10,196 nucleotides of DNA from JAYQPQ01 sp038145405 (lineage in GTDB: Bacteria > Pseudomonadota > Gammaproteobacteria > Pseudomonadales > GM7GCV1), in assembly GCA_038145405.1 (NCBI GenBank), contig JAYQPQ010000062.1, forward strand, positions 1 through 10,196. The letters are read 5' to 3'. Positions 1-5,977 of the stretch are shown here, piece by piece. Made by a program: the position numbers and the translations under genes. The notes beneath the pieces were generated by a model. The model worked only from the letters and a program-made list of their open reading frames with translations, did no database searches and was not told the origin of the DNA. Position 1 is the first letter of the stretch. The number at the start of each line of letters is the position of its first letter.

Positions 1-156
1 GCCATGCTGGCAGCGACGCGCGTGCCAGTGACCGATGCCGACACGGCGCGCTCCATCCTCGGATTGGTCGATCAGCTCGAGGAGTTGGACGACGTGCAGA
101 GTGTTTACACCAATGCCGAATTTGCCGACGAGGTGATTGCACAACTCGAGGGATAG
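1..156 (+). CDS. yebC: YebC/PmpR-family transcriptional regulator, C-terminal fragment
   Basis: Open in frame 1 from the window edge to TAG at 154-156, giving the last 51 residues of a protein whose start lies upstream. The end contains VPVTDADTARSILGLVDQ, then LEELDDVQSVYTN and AEFADEVI. This matches the C-terminal domain of the YebC/PmpR family, where a helix is followed by a conserved D-D-V-Q-x-V-Y-x-N segment. Family members are cytoplasmic DNA-binding or translation-associated proteins of about 240-250 residues. Location just upstream of ruvC is typical in Gammaproteobacteria and supports the assignment, although here three small genes intervene. Because most of the gene is missing, nothing can be said about its start or promoter. 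Confidence 0.9.
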   Translation, partial: AMLAATRVPVTDADTARSILGLVDQLEELDDVQSVYTNAEFADEVIAQLEG

Positions 157-162
157 GGCAGA

Positions 163-553
163 ATGACCTGCATGACTACCCAGCCGAGTATCTTTCGTCG
201 CGACCTGCTTCCCCCTGTACTGGTCGTTGCTCTCTACCTGCTTGCTGCCGTCTGGGGCGCCCTGGCTACCGGCAATGGCGAATTCATTTTCTATATTGTC
301 GTGATGCTGGCTCTGCTGGCAGGGTCTGCAAAGCCTGCATGCCCAGGCGCTACGCCCCGGCTGGGGGTCGCTGTCGATCTGCGTCTTTGCCGCCACCGGC
401 CTGAGGGCGCTGAACGAAATCATTGAGTTTTCCGCTACCCTTATGGGCCCCACCAACGTGGGCGGCTACCTGAATACTGCGCTGGATCTGGTGGCCAATC
501 TGGTGGGAGCGCTGATCGCCGCGCTGCTGATCGCCTGGCGCGCACCGCGTTGA
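163..553 (+). pseudogene. Small integral membrane protein (YjdF/DUF2238-like C-terminus), split by a one-base frameshift
   Basis: Two pieces of one hydrophobic protein lie in different frames. From ATG 163 (or ATG 172) the protein reads normally through two membrane segments up to about base 321, then becomes a non-hydrophobic tail ending at 426. The frame starting near 323 continues the expected protein: LQSLHAQALRPGWGS, then a third hydrophobic segment, then ALNEIIEF, GPTNVGGYLNTALDL and a last membrane helix ending at TGA 551-553. Removing one G from the GGG at 322-324 joins the two into about 129 residues with four likely membrane helices. The NEIIEF and NVGGYxNTxxDL motifs resemble the end of YjdF/DUF2238-type membrane proteins as I remember them, a moderate call. 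Function is unknown. The shift could be a real mutation or a sequencing or assembly error. It starts 7 bases after yebC, so it may be co-transcribed with it. Confidence 0.6.
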
Positions 554-560
554 CGCGGAA

Positions 561-590
561 TTGAACTAAAGCCGCAGGGCTGTCTCTAAG
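561..590 (+). promoter_or_regulatory. Possible sigma-70 promoter upstream of the TerB-family gene
   Basis: TTGAAC at 561-566 (four of six to the -35 consensus) is followed after 18 bases by TCTAAG at 585-590 (four of six to the -10 consensus). Transcription would begin near 597, about 40 bases before the ATG at 635. It sits in the only sizeable gap between the membrane-protein gene and the next gene. The match is modest and found by eye. Confidence 0.25.
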
Positions 591-634
591 ACTTACAGAA
601 ACACAACGTCCTTTTGCCGGAGTCTGGTGTTCGC

Positions 635-1108
635 ATGATTGCTGCCATACGTGCCTTTTTTGAGCAGAATTTTGGTTCCGAGGCCCCGTCAGAGCAGGAT
701 ATCGATCAGCAAATCGCCATGGCAACAGCAGCCCTCATGTTTGAGGTGACGCTGGCCGATCAGACCCTCGACGCGGAGGAGCGCCAGCATATTGTTGGCC
801 TGCTGCAGGCCACTACCTCACTCGAGCCGCAGCAGCTGGAGCATTTAATGCAGCTGGCGCTGGAGGAAGTGCGGGAGTCGACCGACCTGTTCCAGTTCAC
901 CCGGCTGATCAATCAGCATTTCGACGAGCACCAGCGCGAAGCCCTGGTGCGCAACCTGTGGCGTGTAGCCTGGGCCGACGGCGAAATCCATCACTACGAA
1001 GAACACCTGATCCGCCGCATCGCGGATCTGTTGCATCTTCATCACCATCATTTTATCCGCGCCAAACTGCAGGCCCGCGATCAGGCGTCTGCGGTGGAGG
1101 TGCCTTAA
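635..1108 (+). CDS. TerB-family (tellurite-resistance-like / DjlA-type) helical protein
   Basis: Predicted 157-residue cytoplasmic protein with no signal peptide or membrane helix. Residues about 25-148 form an all-helical domain with the TerB/DjlA hallmarks: MFEVTLADQTLDAEER early, and VAWADGEIHHYEEHLIRRIA at 111-130, where acidic residues after A-D-G-E could bind metal. A histidine cluster (H134, H136-H139) follows in the last helix before FIRAKLQA. ATG 635 was chosen because the domain begins directly after it and GGAG at 619-622 is a plausible ribosome site, though a little far; an in-frame TTG at 614 would add seven residues. TerB-like proteins of this stand-alone kind are common in Proteobacteria and mostly lack a tested function. 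A link to tellurite resistance should not be assumed, since no other ter genes are here. It ends 17 bases before the next gene. Confidence 0.8.
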   Translation: MIAAIRAFFEQNFGSEAPSEQDIDQQIAMATAALMFEVTLADQTLDAEERQHIVGLLQATTSLEPQQLEHLMQLALEEVRESTDLFQFTRLINQHFDEHQREALVRNLWRVAWADGEIHHYEEHLIRRIADLLHLHHHHFIRAKLQARDQASAVEVP

Positions 1109-1125
1109 CCCAGAGGAGTCCGATC

Positions 1126-1476
1126 ATGCACGAGCCCGTGATACGAAGTGGCGACCACATTCTGGTTGGCGACGGCAGGAAAGCCCTGTTGCTGGAGAAC
1201 TGCGGCAACGCCCTCAGTCCCCGCTTTCAGGTGATCCAGCAAATGGAGAAGGAAGCTGACGGGGAACTCACCGGGCGGCTGGTGGGAGACCTCAAGCGTC
1301 GACGGGATCGCGGCAAGATTGAGCGGCTGCATGTTGTGGCACCACCCCGAACCCTAGGCTCGCTGCGCGAAGCCATGCCGGAAAACCTGCGTCGTTGCGT
1401 GGTCAGCGAGATCGATAAGGATCTCACTGGGCACAGTGTCCGGGCGATAGAAAGGAATTTGCGCCAGGCGAGTTAA
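1126..1476 (+). CDS. Short 'host attachment protein' family protein
   Basis: 116-residue soluble protein. The N-terminus has ILVGDGRKALLLEN (residues 12-25), matching the V-x-D-G-x-x-A-x-x-x-x family start. The C-terminal half has IERLHVVAPPRTLGSLREAM (65-84) and VVSEIDKDLTGHSVRAIERN (92-111), the family's A-P-P-R-x-L-G and E-I-D-K-D-L-T signatures. The family is named from an Agrobacterium gene 'required for attachment to host cells' and resembles eRF1/archaeal release-factor domain folds, but its biochemical role is unclear, so the name is not evidence of host interaction. This copy is shorter than the usual 140-150 residues; the central segment, which normally carries a conserved His/Glu-containing helix, is reduced. 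AGAGGAG at 1112-1118 is a strong ribosome site and fixes ATG 1126; a longer in-frame reading from 958 overlaps the preceding gene and is unlikely. Confidence 0.75.
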   Translation: MHEPVIRSGDHILVGDGRKALLLENCGNALSPRFQVIQQMEKEADGELTGRLVGDLKRRRDRGKIERLHVVAPPRTLGSLREAMPENLRRCVVSEIDKDLTGHSVRAIERNLRQAS

Positions 1477-1478
1477 CA

Positions 1479-1493
1479 GGCCCGCCCCGGGCC
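1479..1493 (+). terminator. GC-rich hairpin after the host-attachment-family gene (weak terminator candidate)
   Basis: GGCCC at 1479-1483 pairs with GGGCC at 1489-1493 around a five-base loop, three bases after the TAA at 1474-1476. Only two T residues follow (1495-1496), so it lacks the U-tract of a full intrinsic terminator. It could slow or partly stop transcription before ruvC, or simply reflect GC-rich spacer. Confidence 0.25.
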
Positions 1494-1557
1494 CTTATGA
1501 TGGGTGCCAAACTGGTTCGGGGTGGGATATGCCATCGCAACGTGCAAAGGGGCCTGC

Positions 1558-2037
1558 ATGAGCCGGCTCCGCTTTCTTGGCATTGACCCGGGATCCGTGC
1601 GCACCGGCTATGGTTTGATCGAAGTGGAGGGCACCCGCCTGCGTTACGTCGACAGTGGCGTGGTACGCTTGCCGCGCGGCGGACTGCCCGAGCGTCTGGC
1701 GGTGATTTTCAACTCTGTGAGTGAACTGCTGGATCGCTACCAGCCCCACGAAATGGCCGTAGAGGAAGTATTCTTTGCCAGGGATCCTCGCGCTGCGCTC
1801 AAATTGGGCCAAGCGCGCGGCGCCGCCATCGTCGCCGCTTCCATGCGACAATTAGCTATAGCCGAGTATGCGCCACGCCTGATCAAGCAGGCCGTGGTGG
1901 GAACCGGTGCGGCCGACAAGCAGCAGGTCCAGTTCATGGTCAAAAAAATACTCGGACTTAACGCCGAGCCCAGCGAAGATGCGGCGGATGCGCTGGCCGT
2001 GGCTATCTGTCATGCCCATTTAAGGAATCGCTCGTGA
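1558..2037 (+). CDS. ruvC: Holliday junction resolvase RuvC
   Basis: Crossover junction endodeoxyribonuclease that makes symmetric nicks in four-way junctions held by RuvA and RuvB. The 159-residue protein has the RNase H-like fold with all four catalytic acidic residues visible: D10 in FLGIDPGS, E69 in MAVEEVFF, and D141 and D144 in SEDAADALAVA. LKLGQARGAAIVAA (81-94) and KQAVVGTGAADKQQVQ (110-125) are family signatures. The C-terminal tail is shorter than in E. coli (173 residues), which is common. ATG 1558 is chosen because the first strand begins four residues later and a purine-rich AAAGGGG lies at 1546-1552; an in-frame GTG at 1504 would add 18 residues unlike the family. The stop overlaps the ruvA start by four bases (GTGA), suggesting coupled translation. 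Confidence 0.97.
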   Translation: MSRLRFLGIDPGSVRTGYGLIEVEGTRLRYVDSGVVRLPRGGLPERLAVIFNSVSELLDRYQPHEMAVEEVFFARDPRAALKLGQARGAAIVAASMRQLAIAEYAPRLIKQAVVGTGAADKQQVQFMVKKILGLNAEPSEDAADALAVAICHAHLRNRS

Positions 2038-2642
2038 TCGGTCATCTCAGCGGTACGCTGCTCGACAAGCGCACGCCGGACATTCTGGTAGAGGTGCAGG
2101 GTCTGGGCTACGAAGTGCTGGTCACCACCAATCTTTGGGCTGCCCTGCCTGCGGTGGGCGACACCGTCGGCATCTATACCCATTTTGTCGTGCGGGAGGA
2201 TGCCCAGTTGCTGTTCGGTTTTATCGACCGAGAGGAGCGCTTGCTGTTTCGCGAACTCATCCGGGTAGGCGGCATCGGCCCCAAGGTGGCCATGGGCATA
2301 CTCTCCGGCATGCCGGCGGCCGATCTGATGCGCACCCTGATGCGCGCCGACGTCGTCGCACTGACGCGCATTCCCGGCGTCGGCAAAAAGACGGCGGAGC
2401 GCCTGGTGGTTGAATTGCGCGATCGCCTGGAAAAACTCGAACTGGCAGGCGGCTTTGTTGCGCCCCAGGGAAAGCCTGCGGTGAGCGCATCGGACCCGTT
2501 GCGGGAAGCCGAAGCTGCCCTTGTGGCGCTCGGTTACAAACCCCAGGAGGCAGCCCGCATGCTGGCCGATCTGGATTTTGGCCCAGATGTGGATGTCGCC
2601 GACCAGGTGCGGTTGGCCTTGCGTAATGTCATGCGCAAATAG
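2034..2642 (+). CDS. ruvA: Holliday junction branch migration protein RuvA
   Basis: Junction-binding subunit of the RuvAB branch-migration machine. The 202-residue protein has the three expected domains: an OB-fold at about 1-64 with the acidic pin E55-D56 in VVREDAQLLFGF, two helix-hairpin-helix DNA-binding motifs (IRVGGIGPKVAMGILSG at 76-92 and LTRIPGVGKKTAERLVVELR at 110-129), and a C-terminal UBA-like domain at about 155-201 (REAEAALVALGYKPQEAARM) that contacts RuvB. The start is GTG at 2034, overlapping the ruvC TGA, and is the only start that keeps the conserved MIGHLSG N-terminus. Length and motifs are complete. ruvB follows after 15 bases. Confidence 0.97.
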   Translation: MIGHLSGTLLDKRTPDILVEVQGLGYEVLVTTNLWAALPAVGDTVGIYTHFVVREDAQLLFGFIDREERLLFRELIRVGGIGPKVAMGILSGMPAADLMRTLMRADVVALTRIPGVGKKTAERLVVELRDRLEKLELAGGFVAPQGKPAVSASDPLREAEAALVALGYKPQEAARMLADLDFGPDVDVADQVRLALRNVMRK

Positions 2643-2657
2643 CGCGCCGGTAAACCC

Positions 2658-3698
2658 ATGATTGAAAGCGATCGCCTTTTATCCTCAGAAGAATCCAGCC
2701 TGGAAGAACGCCTGGATCGCACCGTGCGTCCGCAGCGGCTGGAGGACTATGTCGGGCAGCCGGCCGTGCGCGAGCAACTCGAGGTTTTTATCCAGGCCGC
2801 CCGCAATCGCTCGGAGCCGCTCGATCACACCCTGATTTTCGGCCCGCCCGGTCTGGGCAAGACGACCCTGGCACACATCATTGCCAACGAGATGGGCGTC
2901 AATCTGCGCACCGCGTCCGGGCCGACTCTGGAAAAGCCGGGCGATCTGGCCGCCATCATGACGAACCTGGAATCGGGCGACGTGCTCTTTATCGATGAGA
3001 TTCATCGCCTGAGCCCGGTGATCGAAGAAATTATGTATCCGGCGATGGAGGATTTCGCTCTGGATATCGTCATTGGCGAGGGACCGGCTGCGCGCTCGCT
3101 AAAGATCGACTTGCCGCCCTTTACCTTGGTGGGCGCTACCACTCGAGCCGGGCTGCTGACCTCGCCGTTGCGCGATCGTTTTGGCATCGTCCAGCGACTC
3201 GAGTTCTACGCGGTGAAGGATCTTGCGCACATCGTGCAACGCGCCGCGCGCATTATGGGTATCGCTGTCGACAGCGACGGCGCGGAAGAAATTGCACGCC
3301 GTGCGCGCGGCACGCCGCGTATTGCCAATCGCCTGCTGCGACGCGTGCGCGATTACGCCGAGGTTAAGGCCGATGGCAGGGTGACCGCCAAGGTCGCCGA
3401 TGCAGCGCTGGCGATGCTCAATGTGGACCAGAGCGGCTTCGATCATCTCGATCGCAACCTGATGCTGACCATCATCAACAAATTTGAGGGCGGCCCCGTC
3501 GGTGTTGAAAGCCTGGCGGCCAGTTTGAGTGAAGAGCGCGGCACCATTGAGGATGTGCTGGAGCCCTATCTTATCCAGCAGGGCTATCTGGTGCGCACGC
3601 CGCGCGGTCGCGTGGTCACACGCCTCGCCTATGCCTATTTCGGTCTGACGCCCGCGCGCGAGCAGGGTGGCCTCTTCTCCGGAGAAGACAAGACATGA
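2658..3698 (+). CDS. ruvB: Holliday junction branch migration ATPase RuvB
   Basis: AAA+ hexameric motor that pumps DNA through the RuvA-bound junction. The 346-residue protein is full length. Visible motifs are Walker A GPPGLGKTT (62-70), Walker B LFIDEIHR (with D113 and E114), sensor 1 LVGATTRAG (157-165), the arginine finger R174 in SPLRDRFG, and the sensor 2 region GTPRIANRLLRRVRDYA. The last third is the winged-helix DNA-binding domain, including NKFEGGPVGVESLA and the final PRGRVVTRLAYAYFG. The ribosome site before ATG 2658 is weak, so translation may depend partly on coupling with ruvA. The TGA overlaps the ybgC start (ATGA), tying the recombination genes to the tol-pal cluster. Confidence 0.98.
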   Translation: MIESDRLLSSEESSLEERLDRTVRPQRLEDYVGQPAVREQLEVFIQAARNRSEPLDHTLIFGPPGLGKTTLAHIIANEMGVNLRTASGPTLEKPGDLAAIMTNLESGDVLFIDEIHRLSPVIEEIMYPAMEDFALDIVIGEGPAARSLKIDLPPFTLVGATTRAGLLTSPLRDRFGIVQRLEFYAVKDLAHIVQRAARIMGIAVDSDGAEEIARRARGTPRIANRLLRRVRDYAEVKADGRVTAKVADAALAMLNVDQSGFDHLDRNLMLTIINKFEGGPVGVESLAASLSEERGTIEDVLEPYLIQQGYLVRTPRGRVVTRLAYAYFGLTPAREQGGLFSGEDKT

Positions 3699-4093
3699 TG
3701 GAATATTGCCTGCCGGTGCGCGTCTATATAGAAGACACGGATGCCGGGGGCATTGTGTACTACGTGAACTATCTGAAGTTCATGGAGCGGGCGCGCACCG
3801 AGATGTTGCGCTCACTGGGCTTTGACAAGGCCGGTGCCAATCCCGGCAGCACGCAGTTTGTGGTCGTGGCCGCGCAGATCGACTATCGCAAACCAGCGCG
3901 ACTGGACGACCAGTTGCAGGTGACGGCGGAAGTGCAGGAATTGCGCGGCGCCAGTCTGGAATTTCGCCAGCGCGTTCTGCGCGATGGCGAAGTGCTGTGC
4001 GCTGGGCAGATTCGCATTGCCTGTGTCGAGGGTGATAGTCTGAGGCCGGCCCGCATCGACAATGCCATGCGCCGCGCCCTGACGGAACATTAA
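3695..4093 (+). CDS. ybgC: Tol-Pal-associated acyl-CoA thioesterase YbgC
   Basis: Hotdog-fold thioesterase of the 4-hydroxybenzoyl-CoA thioesterase group, 132 residues. VRVYIEDTDAGGIVYYVNYL (8-27) holds the catalytic aspartate D16, followed by KFMERARTEMLRSLGFD. E. coli YbgC has Y-H-A-S after the G-G-V-V; here the histidine is replaced in VYYVNY, a form I recall from Pseudomonas-type YbgC, so activity is not in doubt on this basis. In E. coli the protein is linked to acyl-CoA hydrolysis and phospholipid metabolism, with no proven role in Tol function. ATG 3695 overlaps the ruvB stop; a second ATG at 3698 in another frame is not used. GGAGAA at 3681-3686 serves as ribosome site. It is the first gene of the tol cluster, as is usual. 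Confidence 0.94.
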   Translation: MMEYCLPVRVYIEDTDAGGIVYYVNYLKFMERARTEMLRSLGFDKAGANPGSTQFVVVAAQIDYRKPARLDDQLQVTAEVQELRGASLEFRQRVLRDGEVLCAGQIRIACVEGDSLRPARIDNAMRRALTEH

Positions 4094-4109
4094 TTCAACG
4101 AGGAAACTT

Positions 4110-4796
4110 GTGGACGGACATTTATCGCTTTGGTCGCTGATTATCAACGCCAGCCCGGTCGTGCAATTTGTCATGCTCATCCTTGCACTGGCGTCGCTCT
4201 TTTCCTGGGCGGCCATCATTCAGCGTGCCGTGATCATTCGCCGCGCCCAGGCTGAAGTGGCGCGCTTTGAAAACGAATTCTGGTCGGGCGCCGATCTACG
4301 TCAGGTGTATGCCGATGGCGCCGAGAAGTTGACCGATGGCGGCGCCCTGATCGGGCTGGAAACCATCTTTCGCGCCGGATTCAAGGAATTTAATCGGTTG
4401 CGACAGAAGTCGCCGGACGACCGCGAGATGGTGATGGAGGGCGTGCAGCGCTCCATGCGCATCGCCATCACCCGCGAACAGCACGAACTGGAAAAGCACC
4501 TGCCGTTTTTGGCCAGCGTGGCGTCGGTGAGCCCCTATATCGGATTGTTCGGCACGGTCTGGGGCATCATGACCTCCTTCCGCGGGCTGGCTGCCGCCAA
4601 TCAGGCCACCCTGGCCACCGTCGCTCCGGGCATTTCCGAGGCCCTGGTAGCCACCGCCATGGGGTTGTTTGCCGCCATTCCCGCCGTACTGGCCTATAAC
4701 CGCTTTGCCGCCCAGGCCGATGATCTGACTTCCGCCTACGGCACCTTTGCCGAGGAATTCTCCTCGGTGCTCTACCGCAGTTTTAGCAGCCGCTAA
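4110..4796 (+). CDS. tolQ: Tol-Pal inner-membrane motor protein TolQ
   Basis: Proton-channel subunit of the TolQ-TolR motor, homologous to ExbB and MotA. The 228-residue protein has three membrane helices: about 15-37, then a long cytoplasmic region, then 131-156 (FLASVASVSPYIGLFGTVWG) and 172-194 (GISEALVATAMGLFAAIPAV). T149 and T182 occupy positions matching the channel threonines T145 and T178 of E. coli TolQ. The cytoplasmic part has the usual charged helix EVARFENEFWSG. The start is GTG 4110 with GAGG at 4099-4102 placed well; no better ATG gives the conserved N-terminus. It sits 16 bases after ybgC and 2 bases before tolR. Confidence 0.96.
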   Translation: MDGHLSLWSLIINASPVVQFVMLILALASLFSWAAIIQRAVIIRRAQAEVARFENEFWSGADLRQVYADGAEKLTDGGALIGLETIFRAGFKEFNRLRQKSPDDREMVMEGVQRSMRIAITREQHELEKHLPFLASVASVSPYIGLFGTVWGIMTSFRGLAAANQATLATVAPGISEALVATAMGLFAAIPAVLAYNRFAAQADDLTSAYGTFAEEFSSVLYRSFSSR

Positions 4797-4798
4797 CC

Positions 4799-5230
4799 AT
4801 GAATAATGTCGGGCGCGCCAAGCGCCGTCTGGTGGCCGAGATCAACGTCGTACCCTATATCGACGTCATGCTGGTGTTGCTGGTGATTTTCATGATTACG
4901 GCACCACTCATGATGCAGGGGGTAGAGGTCGAATTGCCTCAGGCGCCCTCTGAGCTGATGCCGGAAAATGAAGACGAGCCCATAGTGGTCTCCATCAAGG
5001 CCGATGGCACCTTCTATATCGATCTGGCCGGCGACGCTGAAACGGCGAGGCCGCTCGAGCAGATCGTCGACATCGTGAGCAAAGTGCTGGCAGAAAAGCC
5101 GGCGACGCCGGTCATGGTGTGGGGCGACAAGAATGTGCCCTACGGTTCAGTGGTCGGACTGATGAGCCAGTTGCAGGGCGTCGGCGCTACCAGTATCGGT
5201 CTGGTCACCGAACCGCCGCGTGATCCCTGA
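4799..5230 (+). CDS. tolR: Tol-Pal motor protein TolR
   Basis: 143-residue partner of TolQ in the ExbD/TolR family. A short basic N-terminus (RAKRRLVAEINVVPY) precedes one membrane helix at about 19-40 containing the proton-carrying aspartate D22 in PYIDVMLVLLVIFM. The periplasmic domain (about 45-143) has VEVELPQAPSE, then IVVSIKADGTFYIDL and VMVWGDKNVPYGSVVGLMSQL, which match the TolR fold. ATG 4799 lies two bases after the tolQ stop, and its ribosome site is within tolQ and weak, so reinitiation after tolQ is likely. Length is near the usual 140-150 residues. The stop at 5228-5230 is one base before the favoured tolA start. Confidence 0.96.
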   Translation: MNNVGRAKRRLVAEINVVPYIDVMLVLLVIFMITAPLMMQGVEVELPQAPSELMPENEDEPIVVSIKADGTFYIDLAGDAETARPLEQIVDIVSKVLAEKPATPVMVWGDKNVPYGSVVGLMSQLQGVGATSIGLVTEPPRDP

Positions 5231-5231
5231 T

Positions 5232-5972
5232 ATGGTTACCGAGCGCGCCAGTTATTTCTTCGGAGCCAGCGGCAGTATGTTGCTGCATATGTTTGCCATT
5301 GCCGCGTTTCTTATTTTCACTCGGCCAGAAATCGAGCGCCGCGAGTTTCAGCCGCCGCAAATTATCCATGCCCGCCTGGTAGAGCTGGAAGCCAGCACGC
5401 CGGAGCCACAAGCACCGGCGCAGCGTGTTATCGACCTGACCCAACGTCAGGTCCCGCAAAGCGCACCGTCGCCACAGCGCATGGTGCAGCCCAACGCCAA
5501 CGCACCGCCGCAGGAGCGGCCGCAGCAACAAAGCACCCCGCCTGCGGAAACGCCGGCGCCGCGCGCCAATGAAAATCGTGAAGCAGAACTACCGCCTGTC
5601 GTGGCGCGAGAACAGGACTTTACCACCCAGCTGCAGGCCGAAGCAGCGGCGCTGGAGCAGGCCGCCAGCCGCGAGCAGGTGATGAGCTACAGCGCACTGA
5701 TCGAACAGAAAATCGCCGCCAACTGGAGTCGACCGCCGAGTGCCCGGCGCGGCATGGTGGTCGAATTGCGGGTGAATATGTTGCCGACCGGACGTGTGAT
5801 CGATGTGCAAGTAGTTCAGGGTAGCGGCGACGCAGCCTTTGACCGCTCGGCCACCCAGGCGGTGCTCAAGGCGCAGCCCTTTGACCGTTTGCAGGAGTTG
5901 CCCTCGGCTGTATTCGAGGAAAACTTCCGAACCTTTCAACTTCGATTCAGTCCAGATGACTTGAGGCTATAA
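5232..5972 (+). CDS. tolA: Tol-Pal envelope-spanning protein TolA, short with a proline/glutamine-rich spacer
   Basis: Inner-membrane protein that carries energy from TolQ-TolR across the periplasm. From ATG 5232 it has 246 residues: one membrane helix at about 12-30 with the S15-x-x-x-H19 motif used to contact TolQ, a spacer (about 55-125) rich in Pro and Gln, a short predicted helix at 126-150 (TTQLQAEAAALEQAASREQ), and a C-terminal TolA/TonB-like domain (151-246) including YSALIEQKIAANWSRPP, VNMLPTGRVIDVQVVQGSG and FDRSATQAVLKAQPF. E. coli TolA is 421 residues with a long Ala/Lys/Glu helix; here that region is short, has about 16 prolines and no lysine. Lysine occurs only at 160 and 213. 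An in-frame GTG at 5220, overlapping tolR, is an alternative start adding four residues. Position between tolR and tolB makes TolA certain despite low spacer similarity. Confidence 0.92.
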   Translation: MVTERASYFFGASGSMLLHMFAIAAFLIFTRPEIERREFQPPQIIHARLVELEASTPEPQAPAQRVIDLTQRQVPQSAPSPQRMVQPNANAPPQERPQQQSTPPAETPAPRANENREAELPPVVAREQDFTTQLQAEAAALEQAASREQVMSYSALIEQKIAANWSRPPSARRGMVVELRVNMLPTGRVIDVQVVQGSGDAAFDRSATQAVLKAQPFDRLQELPSAVFEENFRTFQLRFSPDDLRL

Positions 5973-5977
5973 GATTT

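Noticed and set aside
545..558. Perfect hairpin CCGCG-TTGA-CGCGG over the stop of the membrane-protein gene
   Set aside because: Five pairs with no T-run after it; too small to call a terminator and probably codon-driven.
163..1476. The small gene set as a defence or tellurite-resistance island
   Set aside because: No nuclease, toxin, other ter genes, transposase or base-composition shift was seen; TerB-like single genes are common and not diagnostic.
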